39,440 nucleotides of DNA from Faecalicatena fissicatena. Its GTDB lineage: Bacteria; Bacillota; Clostridia; Lachnospirales; Lachnospiraceae. Under the pieces are notes generated by a model. It ran no database searches. It saw only the letters and a list, made by a program, of their open reading frames with translations, and was not told the origin of the DNA. Each line of letters starts with the position of its first letter. Within the stretch, counting starts at the first letter, position 1. The DNA lies in the NCBI GenBank assembly GCA_001028025.1, contig LDAQ01000058.1, positions 1 to 39,440 of the forward strand. Reading direction: 5' to 3'. The translations under genes and the position numbers were made by a program. This document shows, one piece after another, positions 22,567 through 31,530 of the stretch.

Positions 22567-25002
22567 ATGAAAAAAAAGAGGTTGATAAAAGCAGGCATTC
22601 TTGCGGGCGTGTTTCTTATCGCAATTATCGTGAGCAGTCTGTTGACAAACAGAGGAACGGCGGATTTGACGGTTGATCTGAGCCAGCCTACTCTGCCGAG
22701 AATTTCATTTACGGTGCAGGGGAAAAATGTAAATGCGCTGGCCGGGCATGTAGATGAGATGGACATCACTGCCATGCGGGATACGATCACCCCGATGGAA
22801 GAAAATGGTACACTTCAGATGGCTGTGGATGCGGATGGAAACGAAATACAGGCGATCCACTATGAGGTATACTCTCTGGATGGAGTGGATATTTATAAGA
22901 AGGACGAGGTTAAGGATCTGTCTGATAACACAATTCAGCTGGATCTGAATGGTGCTCTGGCGGAAGAGGTATCTGAGGCGGTTTTAAAAGTAATATTAAA
23001 GGTTGATAATAAAGATGTTTATTTCTATACGAGAATTGAGCGCCCCGATGATCTTGCAGTCGGTGAGTGTCTGAATTTTGCAGAAGACATTCATACGAAG
23101 ACATTTGATAAGAAAAATGCATCCGAGCTGGGGGAATATCTGGAGCCCAACGAAGAAGGGGATAATACAACATTTCAGACAGTCACGATTCATTCCAGCA
23201 GTTCACAGCTGACATGGGGAAACCTGGCTCCTGAGATTTCAAGCGATGTGGAATGGAGCATCAAGGAGAGCAACAGTGTCTATACCTCTCTTCTGGCGAA
23301 GTATCAGGTGACATGCATGGGAGATAACGAGGAAGTTGAGACCTACAATATTAAAGAGTTTTTCCGTGTAAGATACAGCGGAGATGAGTTATATCTCCTG
23401 GACTACAACAGGAGCATGAACCAGGTATTTAATGGAAATAAAAAAGTGTTAAACGAAAATGGAATCCTGCTTGGTATTACCTCCTCTGATGTGCCGTATG
23501 AGACGAACAAAAACGGTACAATCGTTTCCTTTGTACAGGAACGGGATTTGTGGACTTACAATCAGGCAGCAGATGAACTCTCACTTGTATTCAGCTTTGC
23601 AAATAAAGAAGGGCATGACGTGCGAAGCCGGTATGATCAGCATGAAGTGCGGATCATCAGTGTGGAGGACAATGGAAGTACGGCATTTGCTGTCTATGGA
23701 TATATGAACCGCGGAGAGCATGAGGGGGAAGTCGGTGTTGATGTATATTACTTCGACATTGACAAAAATGCAGTAGAGGAAAAGGCATTTATTCCGAGCA
23801 ACAAATCATTTGCCATAGCGGAGGACGAGCTTGGGAAAATGGTGTACTACAGCCATGAGAGACAGATGCTCTTCGTGCTTGCCGGAGGTAAACTGTATCA
23901 GGTAGATCTGGAGAAAAACAAGCAGGAGGTTCTTGCCGAAAATCTGCAGGAAGGGCAGTATACGGCTTCCGATGACGGACATCTGCTGGCATATCAGACA
24001 AATGGTTCACTGGAAAAAGCAACCGAGATCAGAGTACTCAATCTGAAAAGCGGGAAAGAAACGACTGTTGAAGCAAAGGACGGTGAAACAATCCGCCCGC
24101 TCGGGTTTGTGGCCAGCGACTTCGTATACGGGCGTCAGCGTCCCGCGGATAAAGGCAGGACAGTTGCCGGTGAAGAGCTGCTCCCGATGTACGAACTGGA
24201 GATCCGGGACAGTAAAAATAAAGTTGTGAAAACATATTCCGTGGAGGAAACGTATATATCCGATATATTTATTGAAGAAAATCTGGTGACATTGAACCGC
24301 GTCACAAAATCGGGGGATACTTATACGGGAATCAATCAGGATTATATCAGCAACAACGAGGTAAGAAAAGAAAGCAATATTACACTGGAGTCCTATTCAA
24401 CAGACCTGAAACAAAAGCAGATGAGGCTGACATATGCGGATGGAATTGAGGACCAGTCTCCAAAGATTCTGAGGCCGAAGCAGGTTATGCTGGAAAAGGC
24501 AGTCACAATCGCATTTGATGGAAAAGTAAAATCGGACAAATATTATGTCTACGGAATGGGTGATCTGATTGAAATCTATGACAAAGCGGCTTATGCGATT
24601 CAAAAGGCAGAACAGGTATCGGGCGTAGTGATTTCTTCGGAGCAGTCCTATATCTGGGAGAAGGGCAACCGGGATCTGGTATATTACACAGATGCACAGG
24701 CATTTAAACGGGCAGATGACCAGTCCTCTTTTGAGGCGTGTGAGGAACAGATGAAGCAGTATAATGCAAAACGGGTAAATCTTACGGGCTGTACTTTGAG
24801 CCAGGTGCTCTATGTCATTAACAAAGGCCTGCCCGTCATAGCAATGACAGATTCCAGCCATGCCATACTTTTAACCGGATACAGTACGACGGATGTCACG
24901 TATATTGATCCGGACAGCGGTGAGGAGTATACCGTCAGTGTAAATGATATGGAGGCAATGACGGCGGGAAGTGGAAATACTTTTATCGGCTATGTGAAGT
25001 AA
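22567..25002 (+). CDS. Exported protein with propeller-like middle and C39/papain-like C-terminus
   Basis: The 811-residue protein has an N-terminal hydrophobic helix (about 7-26) that acts as a signal anchor, so the rest should be outside the cell. Residues about 40-690 are beta-rich with motifs such as LYQVDLEKNKQEVLAENLQE and RVLNLKSGKETTVE that look like propeller blades. The C-terminal 110 residues resemble a C39-like peptidase: Cys742 in NLTGCTLSQVLYVINKG, His765 in SSHAILLTGY, then YIDPDSGEEYTVS. I see no convincing catalytic Cys in the usual position before a Q-x-x-x-x-C-G motif, so it may be an inactive or binding domain. It starts 45 bases after the methyltransferase gene and is probably cotranscribed. 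Confidence 0.6.
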   Translation: MKKKRLIKAGILAGVFLIAIIVSSLLTNRGTADLTVDLSQPTLPRISFTVQGKNVNALAGHVDEMDITAMRDTITPMEENGTLQMAVDADGNEIQAIHYEVYSLDGVDIYKKDEVKDLSDNTIQLDLNGALAEEVSEAVLKVILKVDNKDVYFYTRIERPDDLAVGECLNFAEDIHTKTFDKKNASELGEYLEPNEEGDNTTFQTVTIHSSSSQLTWGNLAPEISSDVEWSIKESNSVYTSLLAKYQVTCMGDNEEVETYNIKEFFRVRYSGDELYLLDYNRSMNQVFNGNKKVLNENGILLGITSSDVPYETNKNGTIVSFVQERDLWTYNQAADELSLVFSFANKEGHDVRSRYDQHEVRIISVEDNGSTAFAVYGYMNRGEHEGEVGVDVYYFDIDKNAVEEKAFIPSNKSFAIAEDELGKMVYYSHERQMLFVLAGGKLYQVDLEKNKQEVLAENLQEGQYTASDDGHLLAYQTNGSLEKATEIRVLNLKSGKETTVEAKDGETIRPLGFVASDFVYGRQRPADKGRTVAGEELLPMYELEIRDSKNKVVKTYSVEETYISDIFIEENLVTLNRVTKSGDTYTGINQDYISNNEVRKESNITLESYSTDLKQKQMRLTYADGIEDQSPKILRPKQVMLEKAVTIAFDGKVKSDKYYVYGMGDLIEIYDKAAYAIQKAEQVSGVVISSEQSYIWEKGNRDLVYYTDAQAFKRADDQSSFEACEEQMKQYNAKRVNLTGCTLSQVLYVINKGLPVIAMTDSSHAILLTGYSTTDVTYIDPDSGEEYTVSVNDMEAMTAGSGNTFIGYVK

Positions 25003-25085
25003 GGATACTATCATATGCGGCCTGACCGCAGAACTGTCTGCAAGGACATGTATTACAGGATGCTCCGGGCGCAATTTAACATCGG

Positions 25086-25134
25086 AAATAAAAAGAACCA
25101 TCTTCTGGAAATAGTTTCCGTGAAGATGGTTCTT
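25086..25134 (-). terminator. Terminator of queT
   Basis: AAGAACCATCTT (25093-25104) and AAGATGGTTCTT (25123-25134) form a perfect 12-base stem with an inner GGAAA/TTTCC pair. The T-rich tail (TTTTATTT) is present only on the minus strand, so it serves queT. Confidence 0.85.
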
Positions 25135-25164
25135 CGTTGATCTTGAAAAATATCAGATTTTATA

Positions 25165-25662
25165 TTACGCTGTTCTGAAAATTGTGTTCCGATACTTATT
25201 CAATGCAGTATACACGATCATTCCAAGGACTCCGCAGGATATCACTTCACCGATGCCTACGGTCAGCATCATAAAAGGAATCGGGAGCGGCACCTGGTAT
25301 CCGTAACGCAGGACAAAAGGCACGATCAGCACATTCGCAATAATCGGAGGCAGGGGAGCGAGGAATCTGCTTTTACCTCGAAGCTGCCATGTAAAAACAG
25401 CGCCGATTAAAGTGGCAAGACTGCCAAAAATAATGTCGGGCAGAATACATCCTCCAAATATATTGCTGATCAGGCATCCGATAAATAAACCCGGAATCGC
25501 GGCCGGGGTGAATACCGGAAGAATTGTCAGGGCCTCGGAAATACGTACCTGCACCTCACCGTAACTGAACGGCGCAAACACAATGGTCAGCACCACATAG
25601 ATCGCAGCGATCATCGCTGCCTGTGCTATGAACAGCACTTTTTTGCTCTGTGAATCTTTCAT
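25165..25662 (-). CDS. queT: QueT-family transporter (queuosine precursor, ECF S-component)
   Basis: This 165-residue protein is almost wholly hydrophobic, with five to six predicted membrane helices. The segment VRISEALTILPVFTPAAIPG and then GLFIGCLISNIFGG is characteristic of QueT. QueT proteins are the substrate-binding S-components of energy-coupling-factor transporters and import preQ1 or a related queuosine precursor. The assignment is strongly supported by a preQ1-I riboswitch whose pseudoknot covers the ribosome binding site of this gene. The ECF energising module is not in this window. Confidence 0.93.
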   Translation of the reverse strand: MKDSQSKKVLFIAQAAMIAAIYVVLTIVFAPFSYGEVQVRISEALTILPVFTPAAIPGLFIGCLISNIFGGCILPDIIFGSLATLIGAVFTWQLRGKSRFLAPLPPIIANVLIVPFVLRYGYQVPLPIPFMMLTVGIGEVISCGVLGMIVYTALNKYRNTIFRTA

Positions 25663-25671
25663 TATTAAATT

Positions 25672-25714
25672 CTCCTTTAGTTTTGTTTTACGAGTGGAAG
25701 GTCTCGAACACTCG
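25672..25714 (-). promoter_or_regulatory. preQ1-I riboswitch controlling queT translation
   Basis: On the minus strand stem P1 is CGAGUG (25714-25709) with CACUCG (25696-25691). CCUU in the loop (25701-25698) can pair with AAGG (25677-25674) in the Shine-Dalgarno AAAGGAG, forming the H-type pseudoknot. The A-rich connector UAAAACAAAACUAAA is the signature of the class. Ligand binding would close the pseudoknot and reduce translation. Confidence 0.88.
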
Positions 25715-25766
25715 GTTTGATTCAGCCCATAAGACCTTATTTTTACAGGGCTTTGGAACGATTAGT

Positions 25767-25795
25767 AGTATAGCATGGGGGAAGGGAAAAATCAA
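25767..25795 (-). promoter_or_regulatory. Sigma-A promoter of queT
   Basis: Minus-strand TTGATT (25795-25790), 17-base spacer, TATACT (25772-25767). It places the transcript start near 25760, about 45 bases before the riboswitch. A short hairpin AGCCC/GGGCT lies between them. Confidence 0.75.
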
Positions 25796-25965
25796 GGAAT
25801 GTCCAATATTTGTCCAGGATTGGAATATGCAGCGGTATAGAAATGCAGCGTTTTGGGGTGAACTATTATGGGGGCTTCCGTTAATTTCCCGTACATCTTC
25901 ATCCGGAGATCCGGCGAAATATGTTTTAACTTTGATCTTTTGATTATAATTTAATACAGCAATGA

Positions 25966-25994
25966 TTGATAATATCACGTATATTTGCTACAAT
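25966..25994 (+). promoter_or_regulatory. Sigma-A promoter of the Gfo/Idh oxidoreductase gene
   Basis: TTGATA (25966-25971), 17 bases, TACAAT (25989-25994). The leader of about 100 bases contains the hairpin CTCCGGC/GCCGGAG (26051-26080). Between this promoter and that of queT (25796-25965) I see no gene. Confidence 0.7.
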
Positions 25995-26104
25995 CTCATT
26001 GGAAATACATGTAAAAGCAAAAATAAATAATATTGTGCTTAAACATATAGCTCCGGCACAGCGCAGAAGTGCGGCCGGAGTCAGAAAAATTAGGAGGCAG
26101 CAGT

Positions 26105-27082
26105 ATGAAATTAGGAATTGTAGGAAGCAATTTTATCAGTGACAGGCTGATCGAAGCGGCGCACGGGGTCCCGGAGGTGGAGATCTCTGCAGTATATTCC
26201 AGGAAGCAGGAGACAGGAGAGGCATTTGCCGGGAAGCACGGCATCCCCAATGTTTATACAGATTATGCAGAGTTTCTGGAATCTGAGATCGATGCAGTGT
26301 ATATTGCAACACCAACTTATGCACACTGCGGGCAGTCTCTTGAGGCGCTGAAGAACAAGAAGCATGTTCTTTGCGAAAAGATTATGGCTGTAAATGAGAG
26401 AGAAGCAGCTGCAATGTTTGACTGTGCAGAGGAAAATGGGGTTGTTCTTCTGGAAGCCATGCGTCCGGACTTTGATCCGGCATTTGATCTGATAAAAGAA
26501 CAGCTTCCGAAAATAGGAAAGCTGCGCAGGGTGACGGTGGAATACTGCCAGTATTCTTCCCGCTATGATAAGTTCAGGCAGGGGGAGGTTCTGAATGCAT
26601 TTAATCCGGACCTGTCCAATGCGGCCATTATGGATATCGGGGTATACTGCATTCACACACTTGTCAGAATGCTTGGAATGCCACAAGAAATAAAAGCGTT
26701 TTCCACGAAATTAGAAAATGGTTTTGAGGGGAGCGGTATTGTCCTGATGCAGTATGATGATATGATGGCGGAAGCTGTTTATTCAAAGATAACGGATTCT
26801 GTGAATCCCGGAATATTCCAGGGAGAAGAGGGAAGTCTTCTTATATACGGTATCTCCATGCCGCAGTCGATGGAAATCGTGTACAGAGACGGAAGACGGG
26901 AGCCGATTCCGTACACACCTGTATCTAATAATATGGTATTTGAGGTCAGGGAATTTGTGCGGCTTGCAGGAGAAAAATGCAGTCAGCATTCTTATCAAAA
27001 GTACTCAATGGATACACTGCGTGTAGTGGATGAGGCCAGAAGACAGAACGGGATTGTATTTCAGGCGGATTCAGTGTTATAA
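26105..27082 (+). CDS. Gfo/Idh/MocA-family oxidoreductase
   Basis: The 325-residue protein has an N-terminal Rossmann fold (MKLGIVGSNFISDRLIEAA) for NAD(P) and the mid-domain motif LCEKIMAVN, where the usual EKP is EKI. These enzymes oxidise or reduce sugars and inositols or act as trans-dihydrodiol dehydrogenase-like proteins. The substrate cannot be read. AGGAGG stands seven bases before ATG 26105, which I prefer to an earlier in-frame GTG at 26069 that falls within the leader hairpin. The asnS promoter overlaps its stop codon. Confidence 0.88.
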   Translation: MKLGIVGSNFISDRLIEAAHGVPEVEISAVYSRKQETGEAFAGKHGIPNVYTDYAEFLESEIDAVYIATPTYAHCGQSLEALKNKKHVLCEKIMAVNEREAAAMFDCAEENGVVLLEAMRPDFDPAFDLIKEQLPKIGKLRRVTVEYCQYSSRYDKFRQGEVLNAFNPDLSNAAIMDIGVYCIHTLVRMLGMPQEIKAFSTKLENGFEGSGIVLMQYDDMMAEAVYSKITDSVNPGIFQGEEGSLLIYGISMPQSMEIVYRDGRREPIPYTPVSNNMVFEVREFVRLAGEKCSQHSYQKYSMDTLRVVDEARRQNGIVFQADSVL

Positions 27083-27083
27083 T
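27054..27083 (+). promoter_or_regulatory. Promoter of asnS
   Basis: TTGTAT (27054-27059), 18 bases, and a perfect TATAAT (27078-27083) with an upstream TGn. The -10 overlaps the stop codon of the preceding gene. No T-box leader fits in the 50 bases before asnS. Confidence 0.7.
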
Positions 27084-27135
27084 AGTGCTAATGTGCAATA
27101 AAAGGAAAAATTTGATGGAATAAGGAGTATTTGGT

Positions 27136-28527
27136 ATGGATCTAGTTACAATTCGGGAATTATTTAAGAACAAAGAGGAATATCTGGACAAGAAAGTGAC
27201 TGTGGGTGGATGGATCCGCAGTATTCGTGATTCAAAAACTTTTGGTTTTATCGTGGTGAATGACGGCTCCTATTTTGAGCCGCTGCAGATCGTGTACCAT
27301 GACAGCATGGAGAATTTCGAAGAGGTCTCCAAACAGAATGTAGGAGCGGCAATTATAGTTACAGGTACTTTGGTTGCCACACCACAGGCAAAGCAGCCAT
27401 TTGAGATTCAGGCAGATGAAGTGACTATCGAGGGGACATCAGCACCGGACTATCCACTGCAGAAGAAACGTCATAGTTTCGAATATCTCAGAACGATTTC
27501 TCATCTTCGTCCACGGACGAATACATTTCAGGCGGTGTTCAGAGTGCGCTCTATGATTGCATTTGCAATTCACCAGTTCTTCCAGGACAGAGGATTTGTT
27601 TATGTGCATACACCGCTGATCACGGGAAGTGACTGCGAGGGAGCCGGCGAGATGTTCAGAGTGACTACTCTGGATATGGATAATGTGCCGAAGAATCCGG
27701 ACGGAACGATAGACTACAGCCAGGATTTCTTTGGAAAAGAGACAAACCTGACTGTAAGCGGACAGCTGAATGGCGAGACATTTGCGCAGGCTTTCAGAAG
27801 CATTTACACATTCGGGCCTACCTTCCGCGCAGAGAATTCCAACACTACAAGGCATGCAGCTGAATTCTGGATGATCGAGCCGGAGATTGCATTTGCAGAC
27901 CTGGATGATAATATGGATCTGGCCGAGGCTATGCTGAAATATGTGATTTCTTATGTTCTGGAAAATGCACCGGAGGAAATGAACTTCTTCAATTCCTTTG
28001 TGGACAAGGGCCTGATGGACAGACTGAAGAATGTGGTAAATTCAGATTTTGCGAGGGTAACATATACAGAGGCTGTAGAGCTGCTTGAGAAGAATAATGA
28101 CAAGTTTGAGTATAAAGTGACATGGGGTACGGACCTGCAGACAGAACACGAACGCTATCTGACCGAAGAGGTGTACAAGCGTCCGGTTTTTGTTACAGAT
28201 TATCCAAAAGAGATCAAGGCATTCTATATGAAGCTCAATGAGGACGGAAAAACCGTGGCAGCAGTTGACTGTCTGGTGCCGGGAATCGGTGAAATCATCG
28301 GAGGCAGCCAGAGGGAAGATGACTATGACAAGCTGGTGCAGAGGATGAAGGAGATGAATCTGGGGGAAGAAGATTACAAATTCTATCTGGATCTGAGAAG
28401 ATATGGTTCTACCAGACATGCAGGATTCGGGCTTGGTTTCGAGAGATGTGTCATGTATCTTACAGGAATGTCCAATATCCGCGATGTTGTTCCGTTCCCG
28501 AGAACTGTAAATAACTGCGAACTGTAG
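27136..28527 (+). CDS. asnS: Asparaginyl-tRNA synthetase
   Basis: AsnRS charges tRNA-Asn with asparagine. The 463-residue length is normal. An N-terminal OB-fold anticodon-binding domain (VTVGGWIRSIRDSKTFGFIV, residues 21-40) is followed by the class II catalytic core. Motif 2 is FRAENSNTTRHAAEFWMIEP and motif 3 is GFGLGFERCVMYLTGMSNIR. AAGGAG precedes the ATG. It has its own promoter inside the end of the upstream gene. Confidence 0.96.
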   Translation: MDLVTIRELFKNKEEYLDKKVTVGGWIRSIRDSKTFGFIVVNDGSYFEPLQIVYHDSMENFEEVSKQNVGAAIIVTGTLVATPQAKQPFEIQADEVTIEGTSAPDYPLQKKRHSFEYLRTISHLRPRTNTFQAVFRVRSMIAFAIHQFFQDRGFVYVHTPLITGSDCEGAGEMFRVTTLDMDNVPKNPDGTIDYSQDFFGKETNLTVSGQLNGETFAQAFRSIYTFGPTFRAENSNTTRHAAEFWMIEPEIAFADLDDNMDLAEAMLKYVISYVLENAPEEMNFFNSFVDKGLMDRLKNVVNSDFARVTYTEAVELLEKNNDKFEYKVTWGTDLQTEHERYLTEEVYKRPVFVTDYPKEIKAFYMKLNEDGKTVAAVDCLVPGIGEIIGGSQREDDYDKLVQRMKEMNLGEEDYKFYLDLRRYGSTRHAGFGLGFERCVMYLTGMSNIRDVVPFPRTVNNCEL

Positions 28528-28552
28528 ATGATATTCCCGCGAAGGCAGCCAT

Positions 28553-28660
28553 CCGGGTGTACATGCCTGCATGTATATCCGGGAACCGCCGGAGGGGACC
28601 GATACCCCGTATCCCGCTGTGCTGCAATTATGACGTACCAGGCAGTCGGCTGCGGGGTAT
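28553..28660 (+). ncRNA. Candidate structured RNA downstream of asnS
   Basis: A 13-base-pair stem (28553-28565 with 28570-28582, four-base loop CCTG) contains two G-U pairs on the plus strand, which argues for an RNA. A second stem pairs ATACCCCG (28602-28609) with CGGGGTAT (28653-28660) around a branched interior. The CCCC of this stem can instead pair with GGGG at 28594-28597. A strong hairpin follows at 28666-28703. The layout resembles an attenuator or riboswitch leader ahead of the nuclease gene at 28761, but I do not recognise a known class. Confidence 0.4.
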
Positions 28661-28665
28661 TTGGC

Positions 28666-28713
28666 TTGAGGACGTAACAGACTGGTCATTGTTACGTCCT
28701 CAATTGCCTTTTA
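28666..28713 (+). terminator. Terminator hairpin between asnS and the nuclease genes
   Basis: A perfect 14-base-pair stem TTGAGGACGTAACA (28666-28679) with its complement (28690-28703), followed by TTGCCTTTT. The T-run is interrupted. GACGTA at 28632-28637 could compete for TACGTC in the right arm. Confidence 0.7.
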
Positions 28714-28760
28714 ACTGTTATTATTTGGCCGTAGAAGGAATTTTAAAAACGGAGGTGCCC

Positions 28761-29813
28761 ATGAAGTTTATCCATATTGCTGACATACATCTGGGGGCGC
28801 AGCCTGATGCAGGGACTGCGTACAGTGGAGGGCGTCCCCGTGAATTATGGGATGCATTTTCACGGGTGGTAACACTGTGCGAGGAAGAAAAGACGGATAT
28901 ACTGCTTATTGCAGGGGATCTGTTCCACAGGCAGCCGCTTCTGAGGGAACTAAAGGAAGTAAACTACCTGTTTTCTACACTATCCCACACCAAGGTGGTA
29001 TTTATTGCCGGAAATCATGACTATATCAGAAAAGGCACTTATTACCGGACTTTTCAGTGGAGTGATAATGTCTATCCTCTGTTGGGAGATAAGATGGGCT
29101 ATGTACGGATGCCGGAGCTCGACCTGGCGGTGTATGGATTCAGTTATCATGCGAGAGAGATTCGGGAAGAACGCTGTAATGTGAGGGCACAGGGGCTGGC
29201 GGATCATGAAATTCTCCTTGCACACGGCGGCGATGAGAAGCATGTTCCTCTCAGAAGGGAGATCCTGGAAGCCCTGGGATTTGACTATATTGCGCTGGGA
29301 CATATCCACAAACCCCAGGCAATGATAAAAGATTTCGCCTTATTTGCCGGCGCATTGGAGCCGGTGGATAAGAACGATACAGGACAGCATGGATTTGTCC
29401 GCGGAGAGATTACAGAGCAGGGAGTCCATGTGGAATTTATTCCCTGTGCATCCAGAGAATATATTCATCTGGCGCTCCGGGTGAATGAGCATATGACGAA
29501 TGGGAGCGTGAAGGATTATATCCGTGAAACCGTGGAGAAGAGAGGTACCCAGAATATTTATAAATTTATACTGCGGGGGCAGCGGGATCCGGATGTAGAA
29601 TTTGAAATAGAATATATGGATGATTACGGGAATATTATTGAGATTGAGGATGAGACTTGCCCCGCATTTGATTATCAGGCACTGTATGAGGAGAACCAGG
29701 ATAATCTGCTGGGAAAATATATAGAAGAATTTCTGGGATGTGAGGAAGGCAGTATGGAGTATCAGGCACTCCAGGCGGGAGTGCAGGCTCTTCTGGAGAA
29801 TGGCCTGTCATAA
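28761..29813 (+). CDS. SbcD/YhaO-like metallophosphoesterase (DNA exonuclease subunit)
   Basis: The 350-residue protein has the calcineurin-like phosphoesterase motifs in order: HIADIHLGAQ (5-14), AGDLFHRQ, GNHDYIRKG, LAHGGDEKHVP and ALGHIHKPQ. These coordinate two metal ions in SbcD/Mre11-type nucleases. The gene is followed 30 bases later by an SMC-like ATPase gene, as in the sbcD-sbcC and yhaO-yhaN pairs. It closely suits YhaO. The ATG at 28761 has GGAGGTG upstream; a longer frame from 28557 runs through the structured region and has no ribosome site. Confidence 0.88.
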   Translation: MKFIHIADIHLGAQPDAGTAYSGGRPRELWDAFSRVVTLCEEEKTDILLIAGDLFHRQPLLRELKEVNYLFSTLSHTKVVFIAGNHDYIRKGTYYRTFQWSDNVYPLLGDKMGYVRMPELDLAVYGFSYHAREIREERCNVRAQGLADHEILLAHGGDEKHVPLRREILEALGFDYIALGHIHKPQAMIKDFALFAGALEPVDKNDTGQHGFVRGEITEQGVHVEFIPCASREYIHLALRVNEHMTNGSVKDYIRETVEKRGTQNIYKFILRGQRDPDVEFEIEYMDDYGNIIEIEDETCPAFDYQALYEENQDNLLGKYIEEFLGCEEGSMEYQALQAGVQALLENGLS

Positions 29814-29843
29814 ACCGGAAGCTGCCGGAGAAAGTTGAAGAGT

Positions 29844-31517
29844 ATGGAAATCAAAGAGTTGTACTTAGAGAATTTTGGAAAGTTCTCAGACAAACGTTTT
29901 TATATAAAGGACGGGATCCATGTTTTTTATGGAGAAAATGAATATGGCAAATCTACGGTCTATGCATTTATCAGGGCAATGCTTTTCGGCCTGGAAAGAG
30001 GCAGAGGCCGGGCGGCACTAAATGATGAGTTCAGCAGATATGAACCCTGGGTTAATCCCAATTATTATGCCGGTTCGATGCGGTTTTCTATCGCGGGAAA
30101 AAACTTTTACCTGGAACGGAAATTTGACAGATATTCTAAAAGCGCGTACCTGATCTGTGAGGATGACGGGGAAGAGCTGTCCGTGGAAGACGGAGATCTG
30201 AATATGCTTCTGGGCCAAATGACAGCAGAGTCATTTGAAAATACCGCTGCAATAGGACAACTCACAGCAAAGCCAGGGCAGGGGCTGGCCGAGGAACTGA
30301 AAAACTTTGCCGCAAATTATTATGAGACCGGGCGCAGTACAGTTGATCTTGGAAAGGCTCTGGAAACTTTGCGCTTGCGTAGAAGAGCTGTGGAACAGGA
30401 GATGAAATCTCTGCGGGAAAAGCAGGAAATAAAAAAAGATGCGGTCCGGCAGGAATGCCAGTATGTTTCGGCAGATGCTGAGAAACTGCAGAGAGAACTT
30501 GAAGACAATCAAAAGAAACTGCAGAGTTTACCCCGGGAAAGCGATGACTGTGTGATGGCAGAAGCGGATTCGAACGAAGAGGCCGTGACGGATGATTCAG
30601 TGAAGAATCAGCAGAGGGAAGACAGAGCGGAAAGTTTCGATGCAGAGGCCGGCCAGGGCAGAAGACTGATGGCTATGGGCGGCCTGGGAATAGCGGCCGG
30701 AGCAGCAGGACGGCTCTGGAGTGTGTTTGCACCCGGTGGTGAGACATTTGCAGGTGGGGGTGCGATCTCAGTTCTGGCCTGGGTTATTTTAGCAGCAGGG
30801 CTGCTGCTTCTTGCCGTTGGAGCAGTAAAGTATGGGAAGTACAGGCGGCAGACCAGATTGCAGGGGGCCAACGGGAGAAAAGGCGATGCAGCCCGTGACC
30901 GTGATGCAGAAAAGCGGGAAAAGGCACAACTGGAGAATGCCCGCAAAAATGAGACAGAGACATACCGGCAGAGACTGGAGTGGGAAAATCATAGGATCAA
31001 AGCGGAGTGGAAAGAGAGGCAGGTAAGGTTCCAGAACCTGCAGGAACAGCTGGCGGAGCTTGAGATGCCTGATAAAAAAATCAAAAACCTGCAGGCTGCA
31101 AATGCCGCCCTTCTGCTTGCAGAAGAAAAAATGATTGCTGCTTCCCGGAATATGGTGCAGGGTTTCGGCAGTATATTAAATCAGAAAGCCTCACAGATAT
31201 TAGAACGTATAACAGGGGGAAGGTATACAAAACTTCTGGCAGATGAAAACCTGAATATGACCCTGTTGGAAGATGGGCGGCGGATACCCGTAGAGCGGGT
31301 GTCGCGTGGGACAATAGAACAGGTTTACTTTGCACTTCGCATGGCAGCAGTGGATATGCTCTATGAAGAGCCGCTTCCTGTGATTTTTGATGATGCATTT
31401 GCATGCTATGACGAAAAAAGATTAAAATCTACTATAAAATGGTTGAGTGAACAGCAAAGACAAGTTATAATATTTACTTGTCAAAAGCGTGAACAGGAAA
31501 TTGTAAAAATATTCTGA
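29844..31517 (+). CDS. Short YhaN-like SMC/Rad50-type ATPase with a central membrane segment
   Basis: Residues 30-38 are the Walker A motif GENEYGKST. The C-terminus has the ABC signature VSRGTIEQVYFALR and Walker B PVIFDDAFACYD. Between them are coiled coils (about 165-235 and 345-420) broken by two hydrophobic helices at roughly residues 274-330. This is the plan of B. subtilis YhaN, but YhaN and SbcC are about 950-1050 residues and this is 557, so the coiled-coil arms are much shorter. It presumably forms a membrane-associated nuclease complex with the preceding gene product. The start is ATG 29844; a TTG at 29835 is possible. Confidence 0.8.
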   Translation: MEIKELYLENFGKFSDKRFYIKDGIHVFYGENEYGKSTVYAFIRAMLFGLERGRGRAALNDEFSRYEPWVNPNYYAGSMRFSIAGKNFYLERKFDRYSKSAYLICEDDGEELSVEDGDLNMLLGQMTAESFENTAAIGQLTAKPGQGLAEELKNFAANYYETGRSTVDLGKALETLRLRRRAVEQEMKSLREKQEIKKDAVRQECQYVSADAEKLQRELEDNQKKLQSLPRESDDCVMAEADSNEEAVTDDSVKNQQREDRAESFDAEAGQGRRLMAMGGLGIAAGAAGRLWSVFAPGGETFAGGGAISVLAWVILAAGLLLLAVGAVKYGKYRRQTRLQGANGRKGDAARDRDAEKREKAQLENARKNETETYRQRLEWENHRIKAEWKERQVRFQNLQEQLAELEMPDKKIKNLQAANAALLLAEEKMIAASRNMVQGFGSILNQKASQILERITGGRYTKLLADENLNMTLLEDGRRIPVERVSRGTIEQVYFALRMAAVDMLYEEPLPVIFDDAFACYDEKRLKSTIKWLSEQQRQVIIFTCQKREQEIVKIF

Positions 31518-31530
31518 AAATGGAGTGCAA

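Noticed and set aside
27090..27135. A T-box leader for asnS.
   Set aside because: Only about 50 bases separate the promoter from the start codon, too short for a T-box, and no GGGUGGNACCGCG-like element is present.
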